The translations under genes and the position numbers were made by a program. From contig CP075492.1 in assembly GCA_021613535.1 (NCBI GenBank), positions 2,108,001 to 2,172,000 on the forward strand: a stretch of DNA of 64,000 bases. The letters are read 5' to 3'. The stretch is from Adineta vaga. Lineage: Eukaryota; Rotifera. The notes beneath the pieces are model-generated. The model was not told the origin of the DNA. It made no database searches and saw only the letters and a list, made by a program, of their open reading frames with translations. This document shows positions 24,825-34,524 of this stretch, one piece after another. How positions within the stretch are numbered: position 1 is the first letter of the stretch; the number at the start of each line of letters is the position of its first letter.

Positions 24825-25464
24825 TTGCCAATTGGCGTAATGCTGAATTGGCGATCAGATATTACCCCTATTCTAGCACCAAAAAATATTAGTGTAAATG
24901 CCACTAATTTACAGATTCAACAAGAACTTCCTGGAGAAATAACATCGTACAAATCAATTGATACTGTAACCGATGTCGATGACGCAGTTCAGTATCCAAT
25001 AGAATTTCTCAATTCCCTTGAACCTTCTGGAATGCCGCTACATAATTTGGTGCTAAAAGTCGGTTCTCCAATTATAAGTTCTGAGAAATCTGGATGCGCC
25101 AAAGTTGTGCAATGGCACAAGACTGGCCATAAAAAGTCTAATGCCCCACGTTATCGAAGCAACTATCTTGAGTGGATGTGCAAGGGGTGAGGATGTATTC
25201 ATACCACGAATACCCTCAGCTCCTACGGATACGACGATTCCGTTTAAGCGACTTCAATTTCCTATTCGTCTTGCTTTCGCGATGTCTATTAACAAAGCAC
25301 AAGGACAAACACTTAAAGTCGCTGGTATTAATCTAGAAAGTCTTTGCTTTTCTCATGGCCAACTTTACGTTGCTTGCTCAAGAATGGGGACTGGAAGGAA
25401 TTTGTATGTTTTTGCACTAGATAGGAAAACTAAAAATATTGTGCATCCAACAGCTTTACAATAA
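24825..25464 (+). pseudogene. PIF1-like helicase C-terminus (Helitron-type), frameshifted
   Basis: Two overlapping frames together read as the C-terminal part of a Helitron/PIF1 helicase: ILAPKN..VNATN, LPGEITSYKSIDTV, then in the second frame LCNGTRLAIKSL, FPIRLAFAMSINKAQGQTL and LYVACSRMGTGRNLYVFA (helicase motifs V and VI). The frame changes near 25080-25095, consistent with a one-base insertion. The Walker A/B part and the Rep domain are missing upstream. A free-standing host PIF1 is less likely because the diagnostic 'ILAPKN' to 'INKAQGQ' spacing matches the Helitron type. Confidence 0.8.
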
Positions 25465-25756
25465 AAACTCTATTTTAGTATTGTTTTACTACAAAAGTTC
25501 ATAAATAAAAGTTACATAGAAAATATTTTTGAAATATGTTTAAAATATTAATTACTGATATCTGGAAACGGTAAAATCTAAGGGTATGTTACAGTATTGT
25601 AGATTAATAACGTTCAAAGACCGAGAAAGTGCCGTTTTCTAACACGCAAATCATATCAAGTCCCATTATCTTAATCACCACTGGGTACCTCTGCTAGTGT
25701 AAAATAATTTTAATTAAAAAAAGAATAACATCATTGCATAGATATACTAAAAGATT

Positions 25757-25997
25757 TTAACCCTGAAACGCCCACCTGGGGTCCACGCGGACCCCAGCTA
25801 GTTTCATTCTAATGTTTTATATATACGATGACACATCATATCAAGCCACTCCAGATATGCTCTAGTGAAGAGTAGTAGAGTATACTATAGAAAGCATTCG
25901 CTTATCTCTTTAAGTCATCTATGAGATAAATTACCTCAAAGTGCATATATATTCGTATATTGCGCACCTGGAGTCCAACTGGACCCCATATTATAAC
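25757..25997. mobile_element. piggyBac-like terminus or MITE fragment
   Basis: TTAACCCTGAAACGCCC at 25757 is followed by a perfect hairpin CTGGGGTCC...GGACCCCAG (25776-25797). A second, imperfect copy of the hairpin (CTGGAGTCC...GGACCCCA) lies at about 25968-25988. The design matches the end of the piggyBac element at 17177. The opposite TTAA end was not found. Confidence 0.55.
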
Positions 25998-26423
25998 ATT
26001 AGTTTTCTCCTAATATTTGATTATAAATTTTTCATTCTCATATTTTATACATCTGTCCACTCATATGGGAGTATTCTATAGCTATCTAATAAACTGTGAA
26101 GCATATCAATCGCATTACAACGGTATATTCTGCATATCTGACTATTCTTACAACTCTTCTGTTATTTTTTAAATAATTATGTCTCCAATGTAAAAGTTGA
26201 ATATTTTCATGAATAATACTTTTGTGCAGTACCACTCTACATGCATAGGTTTTTCTTTCTGCTATTGATATGACGTCACTATATATACATATTATATGTA
26301 TATCTTATTTCGTTCTACTATCATACGTGCATACGTACATCATTTTTCTGGTATGTTCAAGTACCCATGTTTTTGTTCTCGTTCTTTCTATACAGATGAC
26401 ATATGCTCTCTCTTGTACCTTCT

Positions 26424-26497
26424 AGGGGTGTGTGTGGGTGTGGGTGTGGGTGTGGGTGGGCGGATCTGGGTGTATGGAAGAGAAAGTTACACACACA
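26424..26497. repeat. Telomere-like tract, mostly one arm
   Basis: A G-rich run of TGTGGG and related units (about 26426-26460) is followed after about 30 bases by a short ACACACACT arm. It looks like a degraded member of the hairpin class. Confidence 0.6.
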
Positions 26498-26801
26498 CTT
26501 CATAACATTCTTATGAATATTGCTTTTCTTGATTATACATCATTCAAGAATAATTGAGTCTGACATAATAAAACAATAAAAGTTGTAAATAGTCATAAAA
26601 TAGAAATAATAATAATAATAATAATAAATAATATCGATAATAATTACACCAATAATGAGAAAACCTCCACAACATAAAAAAAATCAACATCCACAAAATT
26701 AACATCAAACATCAGCAGCAACCATCTTTAAACCTTTTCCTTACATTTACTTAGTTTTTGTAAAAAATGTTTCATTTAACCTAATAAATATTTCACAGGT
26801 C

Positions 26802-26845
26802 ATTCCTGATGATGATGTGTTCAGTTCGAACACGAAAGCTCGAAT
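26802..26845 (+). ncRNA. Hammerhead ribozyme-like motif
   Basis: Reading 5' to 3': ATTC (stem I), CTGATGA core (26806-26812), an extra TGAT, stem II GTGTTC/GAACAC with a 5-base loop, GAAA (26834-26837), the tiny stem III GC with cleavage triplet CTC, then GAAT that pairs with the stem I strand. The four unpaired bases between core and stem II are unusual and may come from GAT repeat slippage, which lowers the chance of activity. No telomeric tract follows. Confidence 0.45.
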
Positions 26846-28174
26846 CTATCGTCTTTTATTTCTGAATGAAATAAATCTTTCTTTCAATATGATTTTTGCA
26901 GCAGTCCTCTCTTTCTTTTCTAATTTCTTTTCTACTGCTCTTTTTCCTTCATTTATTCTTTACTATTTTTTAAGAAAGAAATTCTCTGAATTCTTCATAC
27001 TTTTTTTAAAAATAAACATTCGTTATACATATATTCCTATATGCCATAGTTGAGTTGCCGATTACTTTCGATGTTTTAGTGTTGCTTACATGTTCATGTG
27101 GTTGAAACAGAAGAACAAACGAAAAAGAAAAAAATGAATTGTAAACGTAAAACAAAATAAAATGGCACAATCGAAAAAAATACCCATTCCGTCTCACATA
27201 CAAAGACACAAAGATTCGTAACAAACTTTTCATCTTTATGATTGAAAATTTTTAGATTTTTTCACTTCTTTTTACTTATGTTTGATTGAAAATATTTTTA
27301 GAATTCTTTCAATGAAAACTCATTGTATACAGTTACAAGTAGAGTCTAACGGGATCGGATATTTTCGTCCGAATTCCGATCATATACACCTTGAATAAAA
27401 CGTATTTCCATCCCTGTAAAATACTCTTTCAGTATTCCACTCCCAGTCCTGATTTCGATCAGAAAAAATTGTCACGGCCCTGTTTGTTTCCGATTTTTTG
27501 AATCAGTTGAAAATAATTGAGGCTGAGGGTGCAGTGCTCAAATTTTACCCAAACAGCGATACACCCTTACTCATACCTACACCCTCCTTTAGTGAAAAAT
27601 TAAAAAATATCACTGATAAATTTTTTTCAAAATTTTCTTTCATGCAGTCCTCTTCTATAGTTTATGCAAATGTAATAAATTTTTTTCGTTAATAGTTCAG
27701 GTCTTACTCTTTAAAAAGATATATATTCAATATTTTTCCTCAGTTGAAAATCGTAACGACAGAAAAAAATTAAAACAGGGTCGAAACTGATTAAATACTC
27801 TTTATTCGCTTATGTGACACAGCATGTCATTTGAGGCAGACTAAATATTTCAATATTTCAAAATTAAAACGCGAGAAAAGATCGAAGACAATAAAGTTAA
27901 TAATGGCAAATCAATAGAGATTATAATATCGACGGCAATATATCTGATATTGTGCAATTATATCGCCTCGATATCTATCCGTATAGTTTATATAAAAAAT
28001 CATTTTCTTCTTCAGCATTATATTTCTTTTTCTAGTTTTAATTTTACGAAAGATTATGCCGAATTCTGAACAAATAGATTAAGCCGTATTTTTCGGTGAG
28101 ATAGTTGTTGCGTCTCAAAAATTTTCATCAAGTGCCAATCCTGGTCTCGACAACAACGGGGTTGGCGCAACACC

Positions 28175-28322
28175 TAGTGGCGGCGCCAAGGGGGGAGCTG
28201 GAGGGGACTGAGCCCCCCAGAATTTTTTTTAAAGTTCTTGTAGAAAACTCATGATTTTCTTAAAAAAATATAACATTTTGGGGGCTAAGCCCTCTTAAAC
28301 AAAAATCCTGGCGCCGCCTCTA
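28175..28322. mobile_element. 148-bp hAT MITE with perfect 8-bp target duplication
   Basis: The ends are TAGTGGCGGCGCC and GGCGCCGCCTCTA, inverted copies of each other. GCAACACC flanks both sides (28167-28174 and 28323-28330). Inner G/C runs (GGGGGG and CCCCCC) add to the fold. GC content is far above the neighbourhood. Confidence 0.9.
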
Positions 28323-28401
28323 GCAACACCGCTAGATCCTAGTGACAAGTAACATGCTAAAATGAAGAAAATCGTATTTTTAGACTATTCCTTAGGAAAA
28401 T

Positions 28402-29950
28402 ATGGCTTCTGTTACAATACCATTGGATATTCAATCTCTTACAACATCAGAAAATATGGAACTAGAAATCTTTTGTCTTGTTTGGCTTGATGCTAACTCA
28501 GTTGGTAAAGATGCGCGTAATACTGAACAACAACTGCGTTCAATTATTAATTACTTCAAAAAATTTCAAGATATTCCGTCCTGTGAAAGTTTCATTCGTA
28601 CACGAACATCAAATGAACGAGTTGTTATGATTGTTAGTGGTCGATTAGGACGTGAAATTGTTCCACATATTCATCATCTTCGCCAAGTTATATCTATTTA
28701 TGTTTATTGTATGGATAAAGAAAGCAATAAAAAATGGTCTCGAGATTATCGAAAAGTAAATACTAATTAGAAAAAGAATCTAAATTAAAATAGAATTTTT
28801 CTATCGATAGACAAAAGCAGTTGTTGTTCAACTGGATGAACTTGTTTCCCGAATTCAATCTGATCATAAAATTCAAAAGAAAATTGAAGAACCTTTATCA
28901 ATTAATATATTTACTACAGGTACATCAACAACTGGTTTAAATAGTGAATTTCTTTTTTCACAAGTTCTTCTTGATTGTCTTATTCGATTAAAATTTACTG
29001 AAACTGATCAAAGAGAATTAATTGAACTTTGTAAACAACAATATAAAGATAATCGTGCTGAATTAAGTAATATTCATGAATTTGAAGAAAAATAATTATC
29101 TAAAAATGCTTTATGGTGGTATACAAGAGAATCATTTTTTTATAAAACACTTAATGCTGCACTTCGTGGATCATCTATTCATATAATATTTCTTTATCGT
29201 AAATATATAAATGATATTCAATATCAATTAAAACAAAATCAAGTTAAAAATTCAATTCAAGTTTATCGTTGTCAGATGATGTCAAATGAAGAATTAGATA
29301 CTTTAAAAAACTATTCTCATCAATTTATTTCAATTAATTCGTTTTTTTCAACCAGTTTAAATAAAGAACAAGCTCTTGAATTTCTTCAAGTTCCTGATGA
29401 TACAGAAAAGTTAGTTGGTGTTTTATTTCAAATTAATGCTGATCCTAAAATGGCTGTAACAAAACCATTTGCTAATCTTAAAAAATTTAGTGAATTTCAA
29501 GATGAAGATGAAATTTTATTTATGATTGGATCGATTTTTCGATTGGACAACATCACGATTAACGAAAATGACCGAGTTTGGATTATACAAATGACATTAT
29601 GTAACGATGAAGAACATGATTTACGAGATGTTCTCACACATACGAAAGAACAATATGTGAGTAAAGAAACGAATTTTCACACATTAGGAAAACTATTATT
29701 GGATATGTTGAAATTTGAACTGGCTCAAAAATATTTAATACGTATGTTAGAACAACTTCCACTCGATAATTCATCAAGAATTGATATATATTTGGATCTT
29801 GCCAAAGTCGAAAAACATTTACGCAACGAAGACAAAAGTTTAGAATGGCGTCAAAAAGCAGCCGAGTTAGATAAACAAATTGGACCGAGTTCTCAATCCA
29901 ATATAGATAAATCAAATAAATTCATAGGTATGCTTATTGAAATAAATGAC
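28402..29950 (+). pseudogene. ADP-ribosyltransferase (ART) domain plus TPR, truncated and with a TAA stop
   Basis: Exon 1 is 28402-28755 and exon 2 starts at 28811 (phase 0, 55-base intron). The N-terminal region of about 190 residues is the type that precedes ART domains in rotifer ART-TPR proteins. The ART domain has NALWWYTRESFFYKTLNAALR, a YRCQMMS strand (normally YRGQ, so the Gly next to the catalytic Arg is changed), NSFFSTS and DEDEILF with the catalytic Glu. One TPR follows before the coding sequence is interrupted at 29951 by a Tigger-like terminus. A TAA at 29093-29095 (EEK-stop-LSKNALW) breaks the frame. The family transfers ADP-ribose from NAD to Arg, but this copy should be dead. 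Confidence 0.8.
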
Positions 29951-29952
29951 TA

Positions 29953-30016
29953 CAGTAAAACCTCTCTATAGTGGATACTCTCGGGACCATTCAGAAGTGT
30001 CCACTGTAGAGAGGTG
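29953..30016. mobile_element. pogo/Tigger-like terminal sequence
   Basis: After TA (29951-29952), CAGTAAAACCTCTCTATAGTG begins a stretch whose inverted partner lies at 29994-30013 (GTCCACTGTAGAGAGGTG). Tc1/mariner-pogo elements with TA targets have ends of this style. No transposase is present. Confidence 0.55.
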
Positions 30017-30018
30017 TC

Positions 30019-30067
30019 CATCTTGAGGGTGTGGGTACTCTGTGAAGGGACACCCACACTCACACTC
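30019..30067. repeat. Telomere-like hairpin cassette with CATCTTGAG terminus
   Basis: It begins with CATCTTGAGGGTGTGGGT, the same terminus as the copy at 1765, continues through a loop of about 15 bases and closes with ACACCCACACTCACAC. It abuts the Tigger-like end. Confidence 0.7.
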
Positions 30068-30139
30068 GCGTGTAAATATTGTGCCACGCGGTAAACCGTT
30101 TCACGCTTTTCATTGTACTTTATATGGTTTTGTTTTTAG

Positions 30140-30381
30140 GCAAACCACAACGTGTTAAATCAACATCTTCAACCGAAGAACTTGATTATGAAAAACGTGA
30201 TTGGCATCGGCGTCCTGGTCGCCATGAAAAATGTTATAGAAAGCGTCACGATGCCACTTGCACTTCGTCTGATGATGATAGTTATAAGGGTGAGTATCAA
30301 GAAAAATTGGCTGAAACCGCGGTGAACAAAACCATTGCCAGCAGCGTGTTTATTCTCCGCGGATTTGATTATAGAAGGTGA
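30140..30381 (+). CDS. Terminal exon, charged/Cys tail, paralogue A
   Basis: After an acceptor TTTTTAG the frame is open to TGA at 30381 (about 80 residues, phase 1 entry). It contains DWHRRPGRHEKCYRKRHDATCTSSDDD, broken here to show only the pattern DW..R.G..EKCY.KRHDATCT, which recurs at 31315. That shared block suggests tandem paralogous genes whose upstream exons are not recognised. Function unknown; the spaced Cys suggest a secreted or surface tail. Confidence 0.45.
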
Positions 30382-30404
30382 CAAAAGTTTAGGGCACTTT
30401 TATT

Positions 30405-30596
30405 TTGGGTGTGGGTGTGGATGAGTGTGGGTGTGGGTGTGGATGAGTGTGGGTGTGGGTGTGGGTGTGGGTGTGGGTGTGGGTGTGGGTGTGGGTGTGG
30501 GTGTGGGTGTGGGTGGGGGTGTGGGTGTGGGTGTGGGTGTGGGTAAAAAAACGTTCTACACCCACACCCACACCCTCACGCCTGCACCCTCAAGAA
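30405..30596. repeat. Long telomere-like hairpin (about 20 TGTGGG units)
   Basis: Bases from about 30408 to 30543 are almost pure TGTGGG repeats with a few TGGATGAG variants. After GTAAAAAAACGTTCT, a shorter C-rich arm (CACCCACACCCACACCCTC) runs to about 30595 and ends CCCTCAAGAAGG. The G arm is much longer than the C arm, as expected if units expanded on one side. Confidence 0.85.
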
Positions 30597-30599
30597 GGG

Positions 30600-31310
30600 A
30601 TGACAATCAGTGAAATAGGGTAGGAGCATGCTATTGTAGGTTGTAGTTAGATTTACTAATTTCCTGCTAGTAGCTTTACTCCAAAGATCTAACCGATTTG
30701 ATTTCTATGTGGGTTGATAGAGCCGATCAAGAGCTATCAGAATACTATGGTGTTGTACTTTGCACGGTAAATGATGGAGAAAATGCTCGTGGGTTATCTG
30801 TGACACGGCCCGATATTCACATGTTTCGTATATTGCGTGCTAAGTTGAGTCTGTGAAAAAATGACTAAGATAAGAAGAAACCTAGCATCAGTTGCCACCA
30901 AAATGATCAGCTCGATGAGCTCTTCAAGCTGTAGAAGTATGAGCCATTTCTGAGGGGGTCGATCTATATAGTGGGAGGTTTCCCATGGATTCACTCCATG
31001 TATGCATTCACTGTAACAAATTCTAATCTTCCATGTAATGACCGTACAGGATTCATTTTTTAACCGAAATATGAGTCCGAATTAGACCAGATAAATTTAG
31101 TCTGACCAAACTTCGATCAACTCGAATTTTTTAGTTCGAGATCAGTATTAGTGCATAGATTATAGAGAAATGATAGATTTATTGATTTTCTGTTTTGTAT
31201 TTGATTTTGGGCTTATTTTTCCTGTACTTCATTTTTGTTACCTTCCGTCACTAAATATAAAAATAACACAGGTTAACCTTTCCGGCCGTTTTTATATTCT
31301 ATTTTGTGTT
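30600..31310. other. Intergenic between the two paralogous tail exons
   Basis: No gene is supported. Presumed upstream exons of the 31315 gene may lie here but I could not identify them. Confidence 0.35.
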
Positions 31311-31314
31311 TAGA

Positions 31315-31615
31315 AAAACCACGGGATGCTCCATTATATAACAAATCACTGTATTCTGATTACAAATGTCATTGCGGAGGACGTGCTTGTAGTGAATGTC
31401 AAAACTGCCGTGATTGGTATTGGCGTTCTGATGGCCAGGAAAAGTGCTACGTAAAGCGTCATGATGCGACCTGTACTTATGGTGGTCGTCTTGATCGTTT
31501 TTTTGGTCGTAATAGTGGTCGTGATTATTATTCTCGTAGTTTTGATGGCTATCACTATCAATATTATCATGGTGATGGTGGAAGTCTATGTCAATGCGAG
31601 ACCAACTGTGATTAG
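31315..31615 (+). CDS. Terminal exon, Cys-rich tail, paralogue B
   Basis: After an acceptor GTGTTTAG the frame runs about 100 residues to TAG. It holds CHCGGRACSECQNCRDW, then the block EKCYVKRHDATCT shared with the 30140 exon, then an aromatic/Gly-rich stretch rich in Tyr, Asp and His and a final CQCETNC. The entry phase is the same as in paralogue A, and both begin with a KP motif. It is probably secreted or extracellular, but the protein family is not recognised. Confidence 0.45.
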
Positions 31616-31657
31616 TATAATAAGCATTTTGACTTGATGTTGTGTTTGAATGAAGAA

Positions 31658-31711
31658 CTACCACAATCTAGATTTCGACTTTTATTGAAAGAATCAATCT
31701 TCAGGCGGTAG
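31658..31711 (-). ncRNA. Hammerhead ribozyme motif (family 1)
   Basis: Minus strand: stem I CTACCGC, core CTGAAGA (position 7 is free in hammerheads), stem II with GATT/AGTC at its base, GAAA, a palindromic stem III TCTAGA within ATCTAGAT, cleavage after ATT, then GTGGTAG closing stem I with seven pairs including one G-U. The G-U in place of the A-U seen in the 43437 and 52172 copies preserves pairing. No telomeric tract follows on this strand. Confidence 0.65.
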
Positions 31712-31796
31712 AAAGATCTGCATGAATGAATCACAAATCTTCCAAAACGAATTCGAAAGATCTATACTTCAAAAGTAGCAGACAGTCATCATTAAA

Positions 31797-31840
31797 GGGT
31801 GGGTGTGGATAAAGGTGGGTGAGTGTGGGTGTGGGTGAGT
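31797..31840 (-). repeat. Telomere-like tract, C-rich on the minus strand
   Basis: Plus strand shows GGGTGGGTGTGG...GTGGGTGAGTGTGGGTGTGGG. On the minus strand it lies immediately 3' of the hammerhead at 31848-31893, about 8 bases away. Confidence 0.8.
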
Positions 31841-31847
31841 AAAGCAT

Positions 31848-31893
31848 ACCGTGATCGCGATTTCGTCTTTGCTAGTAGACTCTTCAGGCGGCT
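31848..31893 (-). ncRNA. Hammerhead ribozyme-like motif next to telomeric tract
   Basis: Minus strand: GCCGC, core CTGAAGA, stem II GTCT/AGAC, GAAA, palindromic stem III within ATCGCGAT, cleavage triplet ATC, then ACGGT. Stem I pairs except for one A/C mismatch next to the cleavage site, explained by a G-to-A change. Stem III differs in sequence from family 1 (TCGCGA rather than TCTAGA) yet stays palindromic. Confidence 0.6.
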
Positions 31894-32119
31894 GTGTTTT
31901 TTTAGTTGGTTATATTCCAACATATCGTATTTTAGTTGTGGTGTCCTTATATAGTGAATCGGATGGCTGAGAAGCAAGTCGGTGATTGGGTTGTAACACT
32001 GTAGTATGGCGACATCTTTATGAATTAAAGAACTGAGTGTGGAATGCGAATTGAAATGGACGGTTGCACATTGTTGACGAAGACATGATGATAAAGATGG
32101 ATGGAATTTGATGGATATG

Positions 32120-32311
32120 GCGGGTGTGTTTGAAAATAGATATAGAAAGAATCAAATATTAGAAATCTTTTCATTTTGTCCACAAGATTAAAGATTCGAA
32201 TTTATTTAAAGTGTCCACATAGATATGCTTGAATAAGTACGAGAAACTTATTCGAAAAGTTCATTAAATCAGAGCAGGACTCGAACCCACATCTTCCGAT
32301 AACCGGTCTGA
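32120..32311 (-). mobile_element. tRNA-derived SINE, 5'-truncated, copy B
   Basis: The minus strand contains the B-box GGTTCGAGTCC, the tRNA 3' acceptor TCTGATT, a body with TCGTACTTATTCAAGCATATC and the 3' end TATTTTCAAACACACCC. It matches copies at 33558 and 41646. The A-box half is replaced by unrelated sequence. Confidence 0.65.
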
Positions 32312-32369
32312 GGATATTGGCTGAATACCGTTCTGGTTTTCACGATCACATCATATCAGAATGGCTGAT

Positions 32370-32606
32370 GCTTCGCTGAGACTCTGCTCTTCGCAATATT
32401 GGTTCCCCTGGCGTTGTTGTTCTAAAGTCATCGTTGTACTATTCATTTCTTTTGATTCGTAGTTATTAATAGAGATCAGGTTGTCGGAAATGCAGTTATC
32501 TGTTGTTTGGGCCCCTCTGAATCTTACTATCGTTTTCTCTTTTGCAATTTCGATTTTAAAGTATTCTACCGGTTTCGACCTTGTCCAAGGGTCTCATCAG
32601 ATGGAT
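32370..32606. repeat. 237-bp duplicate of 45769-46005
   Basis: Without any length difference this segment repeats 45769-46005, which holds the first 25 codons and the leader of the small gene at 45845-45585 (-), plus a hammerhead-like core (here 32567-32600, minus strand). It ends where the palindrome begins. This is a recent copy. Confidence 0.85.
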
Positions 32607-33004
32607 TATGTCTGCATATCCTCACATCATGACTTCAAATGCTGAATGGCTATTTATAACAAAAGCATTGGAGAGAAATTATGTGATATGCAGACATGAA
32701 CTACCATGACCGGTGTGTGTCTGTCTTCTGACTCTTCGCAGGGCTCAACTACTCAAATACTAATGATTTTGTTGTCATACTGTAGTATGAAAAATAATCT
32801 TTATTATTTGAGTAGTTGAGCACTGAGAACAGTCAGAAGACAGACACACACGCCGGTCATGGTAGTTCATGTCTGCATGTTACATCATTTCTCTCGAAGT
32901 CTTTTCTTATGAATAGACATTCAGCATTTGAGGTCGTGATGTGAAGATATGCAGACATAATCCATCTGATGAGACCCTTGAACAAGGTCGAAACCGGTAG
33001 AAAC
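32563..33004. repeat. Large near-perfect palindrome with hammerhead-like cores at both outer ends
   Basis: Arms of about 215 bases meet at CATACTGTAGTATG near 32781. Each outer end carries CTGATGAGACC, a CTTG..CAAG stem II, GTCGAAA and ACCGGTA (minus strand 32567-32600; plus strand 32966-32999). Stem II and palindromic stem III are intact, but the flanks of the core do not pair as a stem I. Homology between the arms stops just after the predicted cleavage base. Confidence 0.75.
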
Positions 33005-33557
33005 TATGCAAGGAACACGATTATAGAGACTTAAGTTAGTAATGTATATCTTTGCCGAAAACGAAGACCGACAGCGTTGTGCGAATTACCGTCTCACTCA
33101 GTCGTCATAGTTGTTGTTTCTTGTATCTATACAGGATCATTCTAAAACTAACAATATTCATATATAGTATGATCAATCGGTTTCATGTGAATATTACATC
33201 CTGTTGAACACAGAGAGCTACTTGAAGAGTTCCCTGAGCGAATTCGAAATCTAACTAATACGGATGATTATAAACTTCATATTCCCAATATAAAAATATC
33301 GGACATGATTCAGACTCTACCGATCTATATCGGTGTCATCAAAGGTCTTTCAGCAAAAAAAGTCAGGTAAAACAGATAAAATGCAGCAGAAGCATACAGT
33401 CTACATTGACCAAAATGCTTCTGCTGCTTTTTTTTATCGGAGTCAGAAATATGTATCCTTGCCTAAAATTCTCTGTAACGTTTACAGTAGACTATCTGTC
33501 ATCGAAACACTATGACGAGAAACATAAACATACATTTCACTTCCATACGATTACCGA

Positions 33558-33775
33558 AAATCAACTCAGCAATTAAAGCCAAACATAAACCCACCGAATA
33601 TCGGGAGATGTAGGTTCGATTCCTGCTTTGATTTTATGATCTTTCTTTACAAGTTATTCGTACTTGTTTAGACATATCCTTGTGGTTGCATTTTCTTTAA
33701 TTTCGAAGATATTTCCGTGGACAAAAGAAATGATTATTTTGCTTTATAACTCGTTCATTTTCTTATTTTCAAACT
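33558..33775 (+). mobile_element. tRNA-derived SINE, copy C, followed by C-rich telomeric tail
   Basis: The tRNA-like head (33558-33634) has acceptor strands AAATCAA and TTGATTT and B-box GGTTCGATTCC. The body contains TATTCGTACTTGTTTAGACATATC and ends CTTATTTTCAAACTCACCC. The tail 33776-33812 is (CACCCT)n-type. The 3' end and tail match the 41646 copy. Confidence 0.7.
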
Positions 33776-33812
33776 CACCCTCACCCTCGCCCTCACACCC
33801 ACCCTCACCCTC
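33776..33812 (+). repeat. C-rich telomere-like tail of SINE copy C
   Basis: CACCCTCACCCTCGCCCTCACACCCACCCTCACCCTC-type units (mixed CCCTCA and CCCACA). The same tail type follows the SINE at 41646 and the 3' region of the reverse transcriptase gene at 38858. Confidence 0.75.
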
Positions 33813-34009
33813 AATCTTAATTTCTTTTTAGCTGCATATAATAATAATCTCCATTCGTTATTAAAATTTAATAAGATATCTGATGATCTTCTTAGCAGAA
33901 GTGAAATCTAGATTATGGCAGCTAGTGTCACCCTCACCCCTCACTCCCTTGGTTAATCCGACGCCACGTCCCTCAATGCTCACACGTATACCCGTATTCA
34001 ATGCAGCAT

Positions 34010-34260
34010 CCTATTCGAGAACCAGCACAATCAACTCTATTTGTAGCACAGATTCATTGACGAATATCCGCAGAAAATACTCGTAAAAGTGCTCCAAAAA
34101 CCCAGCTTTTGGGTCCTAACCCCCCTTATAGGACCTACGACCCCCCCTCTCAAATGGTCTCATTCGATGCAGAATTTAATTCTGCATCCAGCACAACCCT
34201 TTCCAGAGCCAGCACAGATTCATAGCCGAATATCCACAGGAAATACTCGAATCCGCTGCT
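34010..34260. repeat. Imperfect direct repeats
   Basis: A block with CAGCACA, ATTCAT, CGAATATCC, CAG and AAATACTCG occurs at about 34045-34083 and again at about 34215-34253, each preceded by CAGCACAA...; between them are C-rich runs (CCCAGCTTTTGGGTCC hairpin, CCCCCC). No coding gene is supported. Confidence 0.5.
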
Positions 34261-34524
34261 AACTTTACTCACGTATAGAAGACCCATAGAAGAAAGAGAG
34301 AACGAGAAAGACGAAAGATCGTCCATCTATTATAATAGATGGCGATCCTGACAACTATACTATAGCGAAATTTGAAGACGAATCGTTAATGGCATGATAT
34401 TTTTTTGAACGATTAGTTGAAAACAACAATAAAAAGTACATGTTTCGTGTCATATCATCGATACAATCCGCAAGTACAATAATGCTATGATCGTGTCAAG
34501 TGTTCTGTCTCCATATACTATCCA

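Larger units (their letters stand above)
25998..28166. other. Gene-poor stretch with telomere-like tract, microsatellite and one hammerhead motif
   Basis: It contains a telomere-like tract (26424-26497), an AAT microsatellite (about 26606-26628) and a hammerhead-like motif (26802-26845). No protein-coding gene is supported; the short frames are AT-rich and not conserved. Confidence 0.5.

Noticed and set aside
25640-25705. Helitron 3' end (CTAG) after the helicase fragment
   Set aside because: A CTAG is present near 25694 but no clear hairpin precedes it; the motif is too short to trust.
25757-25997. Complete piggyBac MITE
   Set aside because: Only one TTAA end is visible, so completeness cannot be claimed.
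30389-30613. Open frames of His-Thr or Gly-Val repeats through telomeric tracts (also at 60743-61029)
   Set aside because: They are translations of hexamer repeats and have no other coding signal.
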